A DNA stretch of 64,000 nucleotides from Globisporangium splendens (Eukaryota; Oomycota; Peronosporomycetes; Pythiales; Pythiaceae). Each line of letters begins with the position of its first letter. The first letter of the stretch is position 1. Under the pieces are notes generated by a model. It saw nothing but the letters and a program-made list of their open reading frames with translations. It searched no databases and was not told where the DNA came from. Location: assembly GCA_006386115.1 (NCBI GenBank), contig VFIW01000038.1, positions 1-64,000 of the forward strand, given 5' to 3'. The translations under genes and the position numbers were made by a program. Shown here piece after piece: positions 23,488 through 33,576 of the stretch.

Positions 23488-24447
23488 CTAAGCGTGACTG
23501 GACTGCTTCGCGCCGCACGTTGGACACTGCATGGACTCGTTCAGCTTTGGGATAATGCACTCGTCATGGAACTGGTGGCCGCAGCTCAGCGTCGTCGTGC
23601 AGCTCGAACTGCTGTTGCCGGACGAGTACACCCTGTTCTGCAACTGATTTCCCATACTCTCAGTCGAACTGGAATTGCTAGATGGTTCCCCGTCGAGGCT
23701 CGACTCGCACAAGGTGCACATACCGCCCTCAAACTCGGTCGAGCTGCCTGTTTCTTCTTCGTCCGAAGTCGTCGACATGGCCGAATCGCTTGAAAATATG
23801 CTAAAACTGCCGTCACTGGAAAACAACTGACGCTTCAACGGATGGTCCTTGGTTTCATCTTGGAGCACAAACTGCAGCAGTTCGGTCGCGACGCTGTCCA
23901 CGACCACGCTGCAACCATGGTTCGCGCGGTTCAACAGGAATGTCTGCAGCGCGGTCAGACAGCGCAGCAGCGATTCGCGCCGTTTCTCCGCGAGTCGGGT
24001 GCAGCTGGCGTCCGAGGCAAAGTACGTCTTCTTGGGAAAGTAGCTCTTCACAAACGTGTACAGCCACGGACACTCGGCCGTGCAGAAGTGACCATGCTGC
24101 ATCAGCTTGAGCAATCGCTTCTGGAACGCGCGGTACTCGTCGTAGGAGCGACTGAGGCTCCATTCCAGTGCGCGTTCCCCAGACGCGCTCTTCTGTTGCA
24201 GTGTCAACTGGTAATGAACGAACTTGGGAGCTTGCCGACTCGTGTTGTGGTGCAGATGGTGGTGGTGACGAGCGGAGGGCAACGCCACCTTCATGGTCAT
24301 GCTGAGCGGCTCGAGCCACGCGATGGACGCCGGGAGCACGGCCACGACCGAGTTGCGCTTTCGGTTCGACGCTGTCGGCTGATGCGATCGACCGGAGAAC
24401 GACATGAGGCTATCGCTTCTGCTGGCTGATGCGATTGTGAATTGCAT
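23488..24447 (-). CDS. PX-RING-H2 protein (copy B)
   Basis: 319 aa, intronless, ATG 24447. N-terminal Ser-rich leader (1-37), PX-like domain about 38-195 (SIAWLEPL; WSLSRSYDEYRAFQKRLL; GHFCTAECPWLYTFVKSYFPKK; EKRRESL; LLNRANHGCS), an acidic Ser-rich linker with EEE, and a RING-H2 finger at the end. The finger reads CTLC, a long Ser-rich loop, CGHQFHDECIIPKLNESMQ, then CPTC, so all eight zinc ligands are present in the C3H2C3 order. RING-H2 proteins are usually ubiquitin E3 ligases; together with the PX-like domain it may act at phosphoinositide-marked membranes. Function is inferred. The His-rich loop HHHHLHH (near residue 60) is unique to this copy. Confidence 0.85.
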   Translation of the reverse strand: MQFTIASASRSDSLMSFSGRSHQPTASNRKRNSVVAVLPASIAWLEPLSMTMKVALPSARHHHHLHHNTSRQAPKFVHYQLTLQQKSASGERALEWSLSRSYDEYRAFQKRLLKLMQHGHFCTAECPWLYTFVKSYFPKKTYFASDASCTRLAEKRRESLLRCLTALQTFLLNRANHGCSVVVDSVATELLQFVLQDETKDHPLKRQLFSSDGSFSIFSSDSAMSTTSDEEETGSSTEFEGGMCTLCESSLDGEPSSNSSSTESMGNQLQNRVYSSGNSSSSCTTTLSCGHQFHDECIIPKLNESMQCPTCGAKQSSHA

Positions 24448-24781
24448 CGAAGTCTCGTTGTTCGGGGCGAGGAGTTCAAATTGGAGAGGTGTAAAATGGC
24501 GCTTGAGTAATCGACACGGTCCATCAACACCGAACTGCTGTTAGCCAATCGTGTTGCTCTCATTTGTGATTACGAGATATCTCAGCCAATCAAAACGCGC
24601 TGCTTTTAATATTTGTGAATGGACTTGGGGTTTGTATTCCTCCATCCGTGGGACACTTCAATTACCGAAAAGAAAAAAGCCAGATCAAAAAATAGAATCT
24701 GAGGAGAAGAAAAGGGGCATAAATATGATTCACACAAAACAGTACATTACCATATAGCTACAAGATCCACCCTCTCTCTCT
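24448..24781. other. Short spacer between PX-RING copies B and C
   Basis: 334 bases. Upstream of copy B it contains a minus-strand CTCTCCAATTTGA stretch that resembles the CAATTT half of the core promoter. Otherwise AT-rich, holding the 3' end of copy C. Confidence 0.5.
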
Positions 24782-25669
24782 TCAGACTTGGGCTTGGCCG
24801 CACGTGGGACAGTGCATGGACTCGTTCAGCTTGGCGATGATGCACTCGTCGTGGAACTGGTGGCCGCAGCTCAGCTTCGTGAACGAGAACGAGTCGTTCG
24901 AGGCCGTGCTCTCGCAGTCGCTGGCGTGGGTATCGGGGTTGGCGTCGTCGATAGCAGCCGCGCTGCCTCGGCTCGGGCCGCACAGACCGCATTCGTTGGG
25001 AGTAGAGAAGCTCGCTCGACGACTGCGACTGCTGCTGCGGCTCCTTCTGCTACCATCGCTGCTGCTGCTGCTCGTGCTCGTGTCGGAGGACTGGCTCGTG
25101 TACTTGACCGAGATCTCAAGCATCGGGAGCTCCGTGACGTTGAAATCGGAGAATGGCGTCTCATCAACGGTCGTCGTGAAGGTGCTCCAGCTGTGCTCGC
25201 TGGCTTCCTCCAAGTCTTCGTTGATGAACTTGATCAGCTCCATCGCGACACCGTTCGTGACGATCGAGCAGTTGTGGTTGCCGCGGTTGAGCAAGTGCGC
25301 GTGCAGCATGCTAAAGCATTTCACGAACGCGTCGCGGCGCTTGTTGATCACGTAGCTGGTGGACGAGTAGAAATGGCACTCCTTGGGGAATTGGCTCTTC
25401 ACGAACGAGTACATCCACGGACACTCGGCATTGCAGAAATGACCCTGCTTCATGACGTCAAGCAGTCGCCTCCTGGAATCACGGTAGGCACGGTAACGAA
25501 CGGCCTCACCGTCCACTGCGAGCCACTCGATCTGTCTCGACCGTGAGAATGTACTGCACCGCCCTTGGAGGATTTGTCGCCCGAGTGCTTGTTCGCGACC
25601 ATATCGAGGTCCAATGGTCGAGGTACTGGATGGTCTCGCATCGTTGCCTTCGGGTTCATCAGTTCGCAC
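24782..25669 (-). CDS. PX-RING-H2 protein (copy C), 5' end frame-damaged
   Basis: The C-terminal part is intact from about 25500 down to the stop: YRAYRDSRRRLLDVM, GHFCNAECPWMYSFVK, FPKE, KRRDAFVK, LLNRGNHNCS, a long Ser/Arg linker, and a full RING-H2 finger (CGLC...CGHQFHDECIIAKLNESMH...CPTC). The N-terminal part of the PX region is readable but in another frame: minus-strand bases 25640-25540 encode TIQYLDHWTSIW and VQYILTVETDR, which match the start of the other copies. That frame ends in a TGA just before the intact part and has no ATG. At least one indel (or an unrecognised intron) therefore separates them, and the true start is unknown. The annotated start is only the frame's first GTG. 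Confidence 0.6.
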   Translation of the reverse strand: MRTDEPEGNDARPSSTSTIGPRYGREQALGRQILQGRCSTFSRSRQIEWLAVDGEAVRYRAYRDSRRRLLDVMKQGHFCNAECPWMYSFVKSQFPKECHFYSSTSYVINKRRDAFVKCFSMLHAHLLNRGNHNCSIVTNGVAMELIKFINEDLEEASEHSWSTFTTTVDETPFSDFNVTELPMLEISVKYTSQSSDTSTSSSSSDGSRRSRSSSRSRRASFSTPNECGLCGPSRGSAAAIDDANPDTHASDCESTASNDSFSFTKLSCGHQFHDECIIAKLNESMHCPTCGQAQV

Positions 25670-28017
25670 TGATGCGGGCGACGGAGCTTGAGCGCGCGGG
25701 CGAGCGGATCGGCGAGGATGGGGGTGAGAAGGTACGCGGCATACTTCGAGTGTTCGCTTTTGACCTTGCAGGAGGGGGATTCAATTGTGAGGATCGATTG
25801 GAGAAGGAGGTAAGCTGCTCGCTCGTATTCTGGTGGAGATTACAAAGTGGTCAGGTGATGCGGCAGTTTGCGCCCCGTCGTGTTGCAGATCGTGCAGTGT
25901 AGAGGTGTAATCAAAGTGGACAGCTTCGAGTCGCGTTGCAAGGATCGATCCGAGCAGACAGCACACTCAAAAGTCAGTTTTCACTGGATGTGTAGGGGGG
26001 GGTAGGGGAGATATCATTGCACAAAATCTTCACACTGGTGCTAAATACGCGAGTAAATCATCTACGCGGACCGATGCATCAAGGTACTCTCATGTTAAAT
26101 CCGCGACTCTCTCATGAAAATATTGGCTTGCTTTGTGTCTTACGTCTCGACAAGTTCACCACATATTTCGCACATGACCTTGATACTTTCAGGCGCATGT
26201 ATATATGGAGTTTTGTGTGTGTGTGTGTGTGCACATTCAATAACAGGCTTACAGACTGCAAGCGGCAGAGAGCGGTATTCATTTTCGGGCCAAAGATTAC
26301 TCGTGGAGGCGTGGTAAACCTCGGAGAGCCATTCTCGACGCATGCTGCCCTTTTACAATAATACACACGCGAGGATATCCATTCTGATTATTCGCGGTCG
26401 AAGCACCAAACTCCCGGATAATCATACGTTCAAGATATATAAACACTCTTTATAACGCGTAATAATACGTAAACACACACAAATACACGTTCTTTGGATG
26501 CTCTTATAGCCGATTTTGTCCTGCTCAGTTGGCAGCAGTTGATAAAGGAGGTGGAGCAGTAATACAACCTGATTGTTCGCAGCAAATGCTTTCACTGATT
26601 GCCCAAGCGATTGCTGGCAGTCTCGTGTCAGGTCCATCAAAGAGGATAGAAAGCTGTCAGTCACCCAACGCGATCAGCTCCGCGATTTGCACTTCACCAG
26701 CTGTGGTCTGTAGACTGGTCGCCAGGTCGAGCACCAAACGAACTCAGAGCGGCTTTGGCACCATTGTCGCCTCAAGGAATGAACCATCCGACAAATAGAA
26801 CGATAAAGAGTCGCTCTTGGACGCTTGCTTCATTGTATATTGCACGCGCTAATTCCTAATTGACTGCAAGCTACTAAGTGGCCAAGGATCTTAATACTTA
26901 CTCTCTAACCATTGGCACTTGAAGCAGTCCCAGGTTGTTGTCGTGAGAACATGGCGAAGGAAGAGTGATGCAGACCACGCGGTGGACCTGGCAAACTTGA
27001 CACTCTAGCCGCACATGTAGTGGATCCTCTTCTTGGTGGTGGGTGCAGCGCTTGGAGTTCAAGCACCTCCAAGCTGTAGGATCACATGCCTGAATCGATA
27101 TCTGTCATCTCGAGGATGGTCCAGGAATGCACTGGCCATTGTCAGCGCAGCGACGTCGAGGAAGATTGAAGTCGAGCACTCTGCGTCTGTGTCTGTAGAT
27201 CGGTCGCCAAATCGCAGGCACGAGAGCCGCAAACGAATCTGGAAAGAAGGCGTCGTGCCATAATCACTCCGCAAAATGGCTGTCACTTGACTGCGAATCT
27301 TGCAGCGATACACGCTGAATTACGATGATTGTGCACGGCGGTGCGTGTTTCTGACATCCAGACAACGGCTCGGGTCGTAAGCAATCGCCGCCAGCGCTCT
27401 CTGTCGTTCGCTCGCTCGGGCTCTTGTGCGTCTCTCATATGCACGAGAGTGTAGGTATTTATTAATGCTCGCCTTGTCGTTGGTGATTGCGCCGCCGCGA
27501 TTAATGCAAAGGTTGTCAGTCGTCGTCGCTCTTATCGTTTCCACCCGAACGCGCTTTGGTAAAGCCGCTACAGTGCTTGATTGCCTGTGAGTGCTAGGCA
27601 CGCAACGATATGACAATAAAATCCACGTTTACGGTTCACGTTGATGTGAAATTAATCCATGCGAGCAGCATAACACGCGCAATGCCTTCGACTTTGCTTC
27701 TCTTTTTGAGGACTCGAGAATACAGAAGTGGCAGTGAATGCGATCGTAATGAACGCTATTTCACGCAGAAAGCAGTTTAAACGAGTGTTTTGCCAAACTT
27801 TTCAAACATCAACCCAGCTCATATCGAATTGCATTTGAAGGCTACAACCCAGACAGTTCGTCTTGGTTTTGCAACAAGTGTGTGATTTGGTTCATAATGT
27901 CATAAATAAAAAACAACTAGCTACTCAACTCTCGCCTCTCGCTTCCCATGTGATGAGGAAAGAGTGCGAACGAGTCTTTCCAATATATATATAAACCGCT
28001 TCAGAATGCTCGCAGAC
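25670..28017. other. Intergenic spacer
   Basis: About 2.3 kb between PX-RING copies C and D. AT-rich, with no recognised gene. Weakly similar short stretches recur at 26700-26760 and 27180-27240 (both contain a GGTCGCCA-like core). Confidence 0.4.
26215..26230. repeat. (GT)8 microsatellite
   Basis: Uninterrupted GT dinucleotide run in non-coding sequence. Confidence 0.9.
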
Positions 28018-28758
28018 CTATTCGTCGGTCTCGTCGAGACCGCACGTAGGGCACTTCATGCTCTCGTTGAGCTTCGGGAGGATGCACTCGTCGTGGAACT
28101 CGTGGCCACAGCGCAGTCTCGTCTTGTAGCCGTCGACTTCGTGGTCGCAGATTGAGCAGAACACGTCCACGAACGAGCCGCTGCTGTTGCTGCTGCCCAG
28201 GATGGCGGTCGGGTTCTCCTCGTCGGACGTGGACGCGAGCGAGTCGATCGAGTCGCGCGAGCCCCGAGCGCGCGCCTGCGCGAACGCCCACTGCTTGAGC
28301 GGGAGCGACTCGAGACCGCCAGGACCGCACACAAAGTCCGTGAACTCGGACACGACACTGGTCATGAGCACCGAGCAGCAGTGGTTGTCCCGGTTGAGCA
28401 GCACAGACTGCAGTGTCGTCATGTACTTCTGCAGTGTCTCGCGGCGGAACTGGATCACGCGCGCGCTGGAGGACCGAAACAAGCACGACTTGGGGAAGTA
28501 GCTCAGCACGAAAGTGTAGAGCCATGGACACTCGGCGTGGCAGAAGTGGCCCGACTCGAGCGTCTCGAGGAACCGCTGCTGGAACTGGCGGTACTCGTCG
28601 TACGAGCGACTGAGCGTCCACTTGGAGTGCGACGGCTTGTGGTGCACCGTGAGCACGTACCGCACGTCGCGTTTGTGGCGCTGCGTAGCCGAGATCTCGA
28701 GCGTGGCGTTCTCGAGCCACGCGACGCTCAAGGGCAATGGGGCTCGAGTGACTGTCAT
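28018..28758 (-). CDS. PX-RING-H2 protein (copy D)
   Basis: The most compact member, 246 aa, ATG 28758, TAG 28018. PX-like domain about 10-145 (SVAWLENATLEIS; VRYVLTVHHKPSHSKWTL; RSYDEYRQFQQRFLETL; GHFCHAECPWLYTFVLSYFPK; RRETLQKYMTTL; LLNRDNHCCS), a 50-residue acidic linker with STSDEE, and a RING-H2 finger (CSIC..., CGHEFHDECILPKLNESMK, CPTC). The linker in the finger is the shortest of the family, so this copy best shows the minimal domain plan. Likely a membrane-associated E3 ubiquitin ligase; this is inference from the domain types. Confidence 0.88.
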   Translation of the reverse strand: MTVTRAPLPLSVAWLENATLEISATQRHKRDVRYVLTVHHKPSHSKWTLSRSYDEYRQFQQRFLETLESGHFCHAECPWLYTFVLSYFPKSCLFRSSSARVIQFRRETLQKYMTTLQSVLLNRDNHCCSVLMTSVVSEFTDFVCGPGGLESLPLKQWAFAQARARGSRDSIDSLASTSDEENPTAILGSSNSSGSFVDVFCSICDHEVDGYKTRLRCGHEFHDECILPKLNESMKCPTCGLDETDE

Positions 28759-31700
28759 TCTGGAGAAGCTGCGATAGAGATCGATTGGATGATTGGCAAA
28801 AGTGTATATAGCACGCCGGACACGTCAAGGAGCAGTGACACACACGCGGACACTTGAGGAGTGAGGGCTCTGCAGAAAGTGAACGCTCTCACCCACTCGC
28901 TGCGACTTATTTTCCCTTTGCGAGCTCCCAGCCGCGCGCAAACCAGCAGCGCATCATAATCATCTTTGGCGTCATCAAAATTTGGACGCGTAATGCTCCA
29001 AACACATCGATCGCTTTACATAGGGTATATGAGCACGGAGGTATTTGGAGGCTTCAAAACTCATGGACCTGCATGCTTTAAACGGGATATTGGGTTTGGC
29101 TGGTGCTTATGGTCGCAGTCTGGCGATTACGCATCGCGAAGTTGTGGGTGTGATGGGTAGTTCTCGACAGTGGGACAGCCGCGCTTTAAGTCGCTGATGC
29201 TTCTGGCTCAAGTCCATTCCCCACATCCCTGATTTCAAGAGTCGACGTAGTTGCTGTTATTATAAGCTGCAGAGTCGAAATTTGACTAGGATATATACCC
29301 TGGATGAAGATTGTCTGGTTTGTGGCTCGCGACTGCGTTGCGGGTGCCGTGAATGCCAAGTGGCCCCAGCAAAAGCAACGAAAAAAGGAGTGGGCTGGCC
29401 GTGGCGAAACCCCTCTGCCGCCACCACCACCAACGCGAAGCCAAATGCCTTGGTCCCAGCGTCATATTCGAGCCGATTGTGCGCCGCGCATGCGGGACGA
29501 ACTTAAACCCATTACTGCTCGTGTCTCTTAAATAAGGAGCGAGTGAATGTAGTCTTCGTCTCGACGACTCAGAGGAGCAAAATGCTCGAGATTTGGGCGA
29601 AAGCAAGAGAAGATTGCCACGATTTGCGCGGCGTGCGAATCTGTCGATTGCGCTTTGGAGACTGACTGTCGCGTTGCAGTAGCACTTTACCCCTCTGCCA
29701 CTGAGTCAGGCAGGTGGGGACCCCACCTCATGCCTCGGTTCTCAAGAGGCACACTGCTGTGCACTTGACGATTGCGCTCGAATCAACACGGATCCATTGC
29801 GAGCGCAGTCACTCACGTGCGCTTGAGCTTCTGTTGGCTTCAAGGAGAGAAGAACCAGATGAAGAAAGACTTTGGCGATTTGGCAGGAAGGATTACCGCT
29901 GCGAGTCAGACGATTGCGCCGTGTTGAAGAGCTGCAGTCGCAATACCGTAGACTGCAGATTCACATCCCCGGGGCTCTTATTATCCTCTCCAGTACCGTG
30001 TTGTGCATAAAAGAAACCCAGGATATTCTATTTTCCTTCATTCGGTACCACATCCGCTCGATGCTCTTTTTTTTCAAGTAGCTTTGCTCACAAAGAGGGA
30101 ATCTGAAAAACAGGACGAAGCGCGAGGAGGATGGAGAAAGGAGGGAACAGCGCGCTGCTGAAATATTCCGATCCTAGGATTAGCCCACACGTTATAGGTG
30201 CTTAGATATGCGGCCAGTATGGCGAGATTCTCGAAGACGGTACCGCAGCGAAGCATCTGCGCGGTTTGTTCTCCCGCTCCTCCAACATCAACGCTCGTCT
30301 GCTGTAAACAGGCAACAATAGAGCTCGTGGTGATTCCAGAGGCGCTCGAATATTTCTGGCCGAGGCAGATCGTCTGTGATTCTGGCTCGTCCGCTCCTCG
30401 ATCAGAAATGACTCGCATTTGAAATGAGCACAAATCACGGCGCGTGTGAAGAGTTCACTGGCTGATCATCTGCTTTTTTGTATTGATTCATTCTTTGTTC
30501 AAAACATGATCTCCGCAATATTTGAGAAATCACAAGTGGGTCTCATTTGCGAAATTATAAGCAGATCTCACTCAAATGGATCGCAAGGCGCTCACAATGT
30601 ATCATGCCGTGACACAAGTCCTACCTCACTTTATAAAGCAAAAAAGGAGTTGTATCACGGCACGATGTGAGATCTTTTCGACAGTTGCGTTCCACAGCGC
30701 TGCATTCGACAACCTTCAAGGACCAACATGCATGGCGCGTGTCTCTGTTCCCTCTCATGCAACTCTCAGCAGCGAAACCCTGCGTTTCTCTGCAATAGTC
30801 GGACGAGTTGAGCACCAAGGGCGTCAACACGGCATCGTCCAGTGCCGCCTCCTACCATATCTACCCCATATCCATAATCACAGCAGCCAGAGCCTGCAAT
30901 TCGAGCAATACGACAGCAAAATTTGCGTTTCTCTGCCATTTCCGGGCGAGTTGGGCGAATACTGGAGCCATCAACACGGAAAAGCCTAGTGCCGCCTCCT
31001 ATCACAGCCACAATCCACACGGCTGGCAGTAAAAAGACGGAGGCTGACTACATTTATACAGCAAGCAGCGCTGGATTCTCAATCGCACGCGCCACTGCTT
31101 CAACTTTGAAGCAAGAGACTAAAGAGCCACTTTGATGAGTCCATTTGCGACCGACAACAGCGCCGGAGTGAGTGCACATGTGCAAATCCACCGCGATCGG
31201 CTGACAGATTCACTGCCGAGAGCGCGGTAATCAGCGCCAGGTCGCCGCAAGAGACAGAGGCAGGAGAGTTGGTTGGTGGACCAGCCGCTCGGACGCAAAC
31301 AGGTCGCCTGTTCACTCGCCGTCATCGCTCGTAATCGCAGCACGGATGATGTGGTGCCTGCTTGCTCACCATCATTCTTACTTTTCTGACTGGCGGACGA
31401 GGAACCACATGGAAGAAGCACAGAAACGGTAACGGTTCGGAGCGATTTGCTGGCGCCTTCCAACGGCTCTAAAGTGGTTTACTTGATTTCAGCAGGTTCT
31501 GATCTGATGCTTTGACGATGTAAATGGGGGAGCACATGTGATATAAAGGGTGTGTTCCTGGAAGGATGTTCAAGTGTGATGCTGGACGTTAGTCCCTGTC
31601 CGACGAGACGCCGATGATGACGCCGGCGAGACAGCCCGAAATCCAGATGTGATTCCTCTCGAGCCTCTTCACCCACGAGTTTACATTCAATCACCTCGTA

Positions 31701-32224
31701 GACAGACTTACAGAGGCTTCAATCACTTCATTATTGTACGCATGCGCTATACAAAGGGCTGACACGATTTCTAAAGGCAAAAGTAGAGTGCACTTGACGC
31801 CTGCTCCCATTGATTGTGTAATGTGCCACTGCATGATTGGTCCGCGCTTGTTGCCCCCTACCCCCATGTTCGCATTCCTATCCACGCAAGCCACTCCTTG
31901 CCACGCAAACCGCACCGACAGTAATCACTTGCTACCAACACTCAGCTGTTCACTCTCTGGCGCTTGGTGATTGGCTGGATGTTCTTTCTGCGCGTTCGGA
32001 TTGGTCGCTTCCCTTCTTTCCGCCCCCTATTCCATGCTAATAATTCCGGATGCAGGCTGACTCGAGCACTGGGTATAGCGAAATATTCGGGTGTCGCACG
32101 TCGTCACACCCACCTCGCGCTGACCGACTTGCCTCATTTCCGAATCGGCGTTGTTCCGCTCACATCCATACGTTGAGTCGCGACGAAGCAACCTACTCGC
32201 AACTCCAAAGCAACTTGAACCACC
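28759..32224. other. Intergenic spacer
   Basis: About 3.5 kb between divergent PX-RING copies D (minus) and E (plus). No gene recognised. It contains a diverged tandem duplication near 30.8-31.0 kb and an imperfect inverted repeat at 30603-30666 (TGCCGTGA... and TCACGGCA). A TCATTTCCGAAT stretch at 32133-32145 is a partial initiator for copy E. Confidence 0.45.
30782..31008 (+). repeat. Diverged tandem duplication, about 142-bp period
   Basis: Both units start with TGCGTTTCTCTGC, share GCGTCAACACGG/ATCAACACGG, and end with AGTGCCGCCTCCTA. Units start near 30782 and 30924. Clearly related but with many substitutions and small gaps; non-coding. Confidence 0.7.
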
Positions 32225-33094
32225 ATGGCTGCATCCGATATGCACAACAGCTCGGCGTCGTCCATGGCGTCGACGGCCTCTTCCTCATCTGCTTCCACCA
32301 CGTCGAAGCGCGCGCGCGTCGTGGGTGTTGGCGCGCCTGCAGTGCCGACGGCGCTCGCGTGGCTCGAGAGCACGGCGCTCGAGATGACGGCGTCGAACTA
32401 CCACTGCCACACCGAGTACGTCTTGCGGGTGCACTACCAGCCGTCGAACGCGCACGCGCCCGTGTCCTGGAAGGTCACGCACACGTTCGAGGACTACCGT
32501 GAGTTCCAGCAGCGGCTGCTCAAGTCGTTGGCGTACGGCCACGCGTGCAGCGCTGAGTGCAAGTGGCTGCACAGCTTTGTGAAGAAGTACTTCCCGAAGA
32601 AGGCGCTCTTCGGCAACTGCAGTCCTAGCGTGATGACCAAGCGCCGCGAGAAGCTCATCAAGTGCATGAACGTGCTGATGGCGTCGCTGCTGAACCGCGG
32701 CAACCACGGCTGCTCGGTGCTCGTGAACGACCTCGCGACCGAGTTTATGAACTTCATCCAGGGCGACCTTCGCTTCGCGCTGGTGCGCAAGAGTCTGGAG
32801 GACGAGCAGGAGATGACGGCGCGCTGCTCGGCCGGCTCGTTCGTGTCGATGACCTCGACCGACTCGGGCGAGAACGATCACACCATCGAAGAGCTCTTCA
32901 ACAAGTGCGACCTGTGCGACGTGAGCCTCGACGCCGACGCGGCGTCGGACGGCTCGTGCGCGCGCATCCACACCGACGCGTGCAGTACCACGACGCTCAG
33001 CTGCGGCCACCAGTTCCACGATGCGTGCGTGATCCCGCAGCTCGAGTCCCTCGACTACTGCTGCCCCATGTGCGACGAGCCGCAACTCGAGTAA
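32225..33094 (+). CDS. PX-RING-H2 protein (copy E)
   Basis: 289 aa, ATG 32225, the only plus-strand member. Ser/Ala-rich leader (1-42), PX-like domain about 43-190 (ALAWLESTALEMT; EYVLRVHYQPSN; FEDYREFQQRLL; GHACSAECKWLHSFVKKYFPKK; TKRREKL; LLNRGNHGCS), an acidic linker, then a RING-H2 finger (CDLC, 30-residue loop, CGHQFHDACVIPQLESLDY, CPMC). It differs from the others at CPWLY (here CKWLH) and in the replacement of the NES segment before the last CxxC, so it may be an older branch. A partial initiator lies about 80-90 bases upstream. Confidence 0.87.
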   Translation: MAASDMHNSSASSMASTASSSSASTTSKRARVVGVGAPAVPTALAWLESTALEMTASNYHCHTEYVLRVHYQPSNAHAPVSWKVTHTFEDYREFQQRLLKSLAYGHACSAECKWLHSFVKKYFPKKALFGNCSPSVMTKRREKLIKCMNVLMASLLNRGNHGCSVLVNDLATEFMNFIQGDLRFALVRKSLEDEQEMTARCSAGSFVSMTSTDSGENDHTIEELFNKCDLCDVSLDADAASDGSCARIHTDACSTTTLSCGHQFHDACVIPQLESLDYCCPMCDEPQLE

Positions 33095-33576
33095 AGAAGA
33101 TCTCGCTATTGCTTCATATTTAATCGTATTCGTAGACAATATAGTCGAAGACAAGACCACAAAGCACTAGTAACTTATTGAGCGCGACGTAGCGTAACAC
33201 TATGTAATGAGAATCCCCCCCACATCCAACAATAAACTTCGAATGTGTTCCATTCTCTTGTTGCTGTTTAATGAATGCGCCACGAACACTAGCCAGCGTC
33301 AGCATACTGCTTCGTTGCCTTCCTTAGTTGTTCATTAGCTCCCCATTTTGCGAAGCGACTTGAGTCTGGGACGCGAAACCAACCACACTGAGCGTTTGCT
33401 CTTGATGGCTCGCGACTCAAACTGTCGGCACCGAAGCTCAAGTCGTACTGCAGTCACCTCGTGAAATCAGTTTGCAACTTGAGCTGCGCTTCGTCTTTCG
33501 TCTGACTGCCTGGCATGCAAACGCGAACGTACCGAGCGTCCCAACGGTTCGTTTACCTCATCGATGTACCTTCTAG
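33095..33576. other. Intergenic spacer
   Basis: Downstream sequence of PX-RING copy E and upstream region of the MYB gene; no further signal recognised. Confidence 0.4.
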
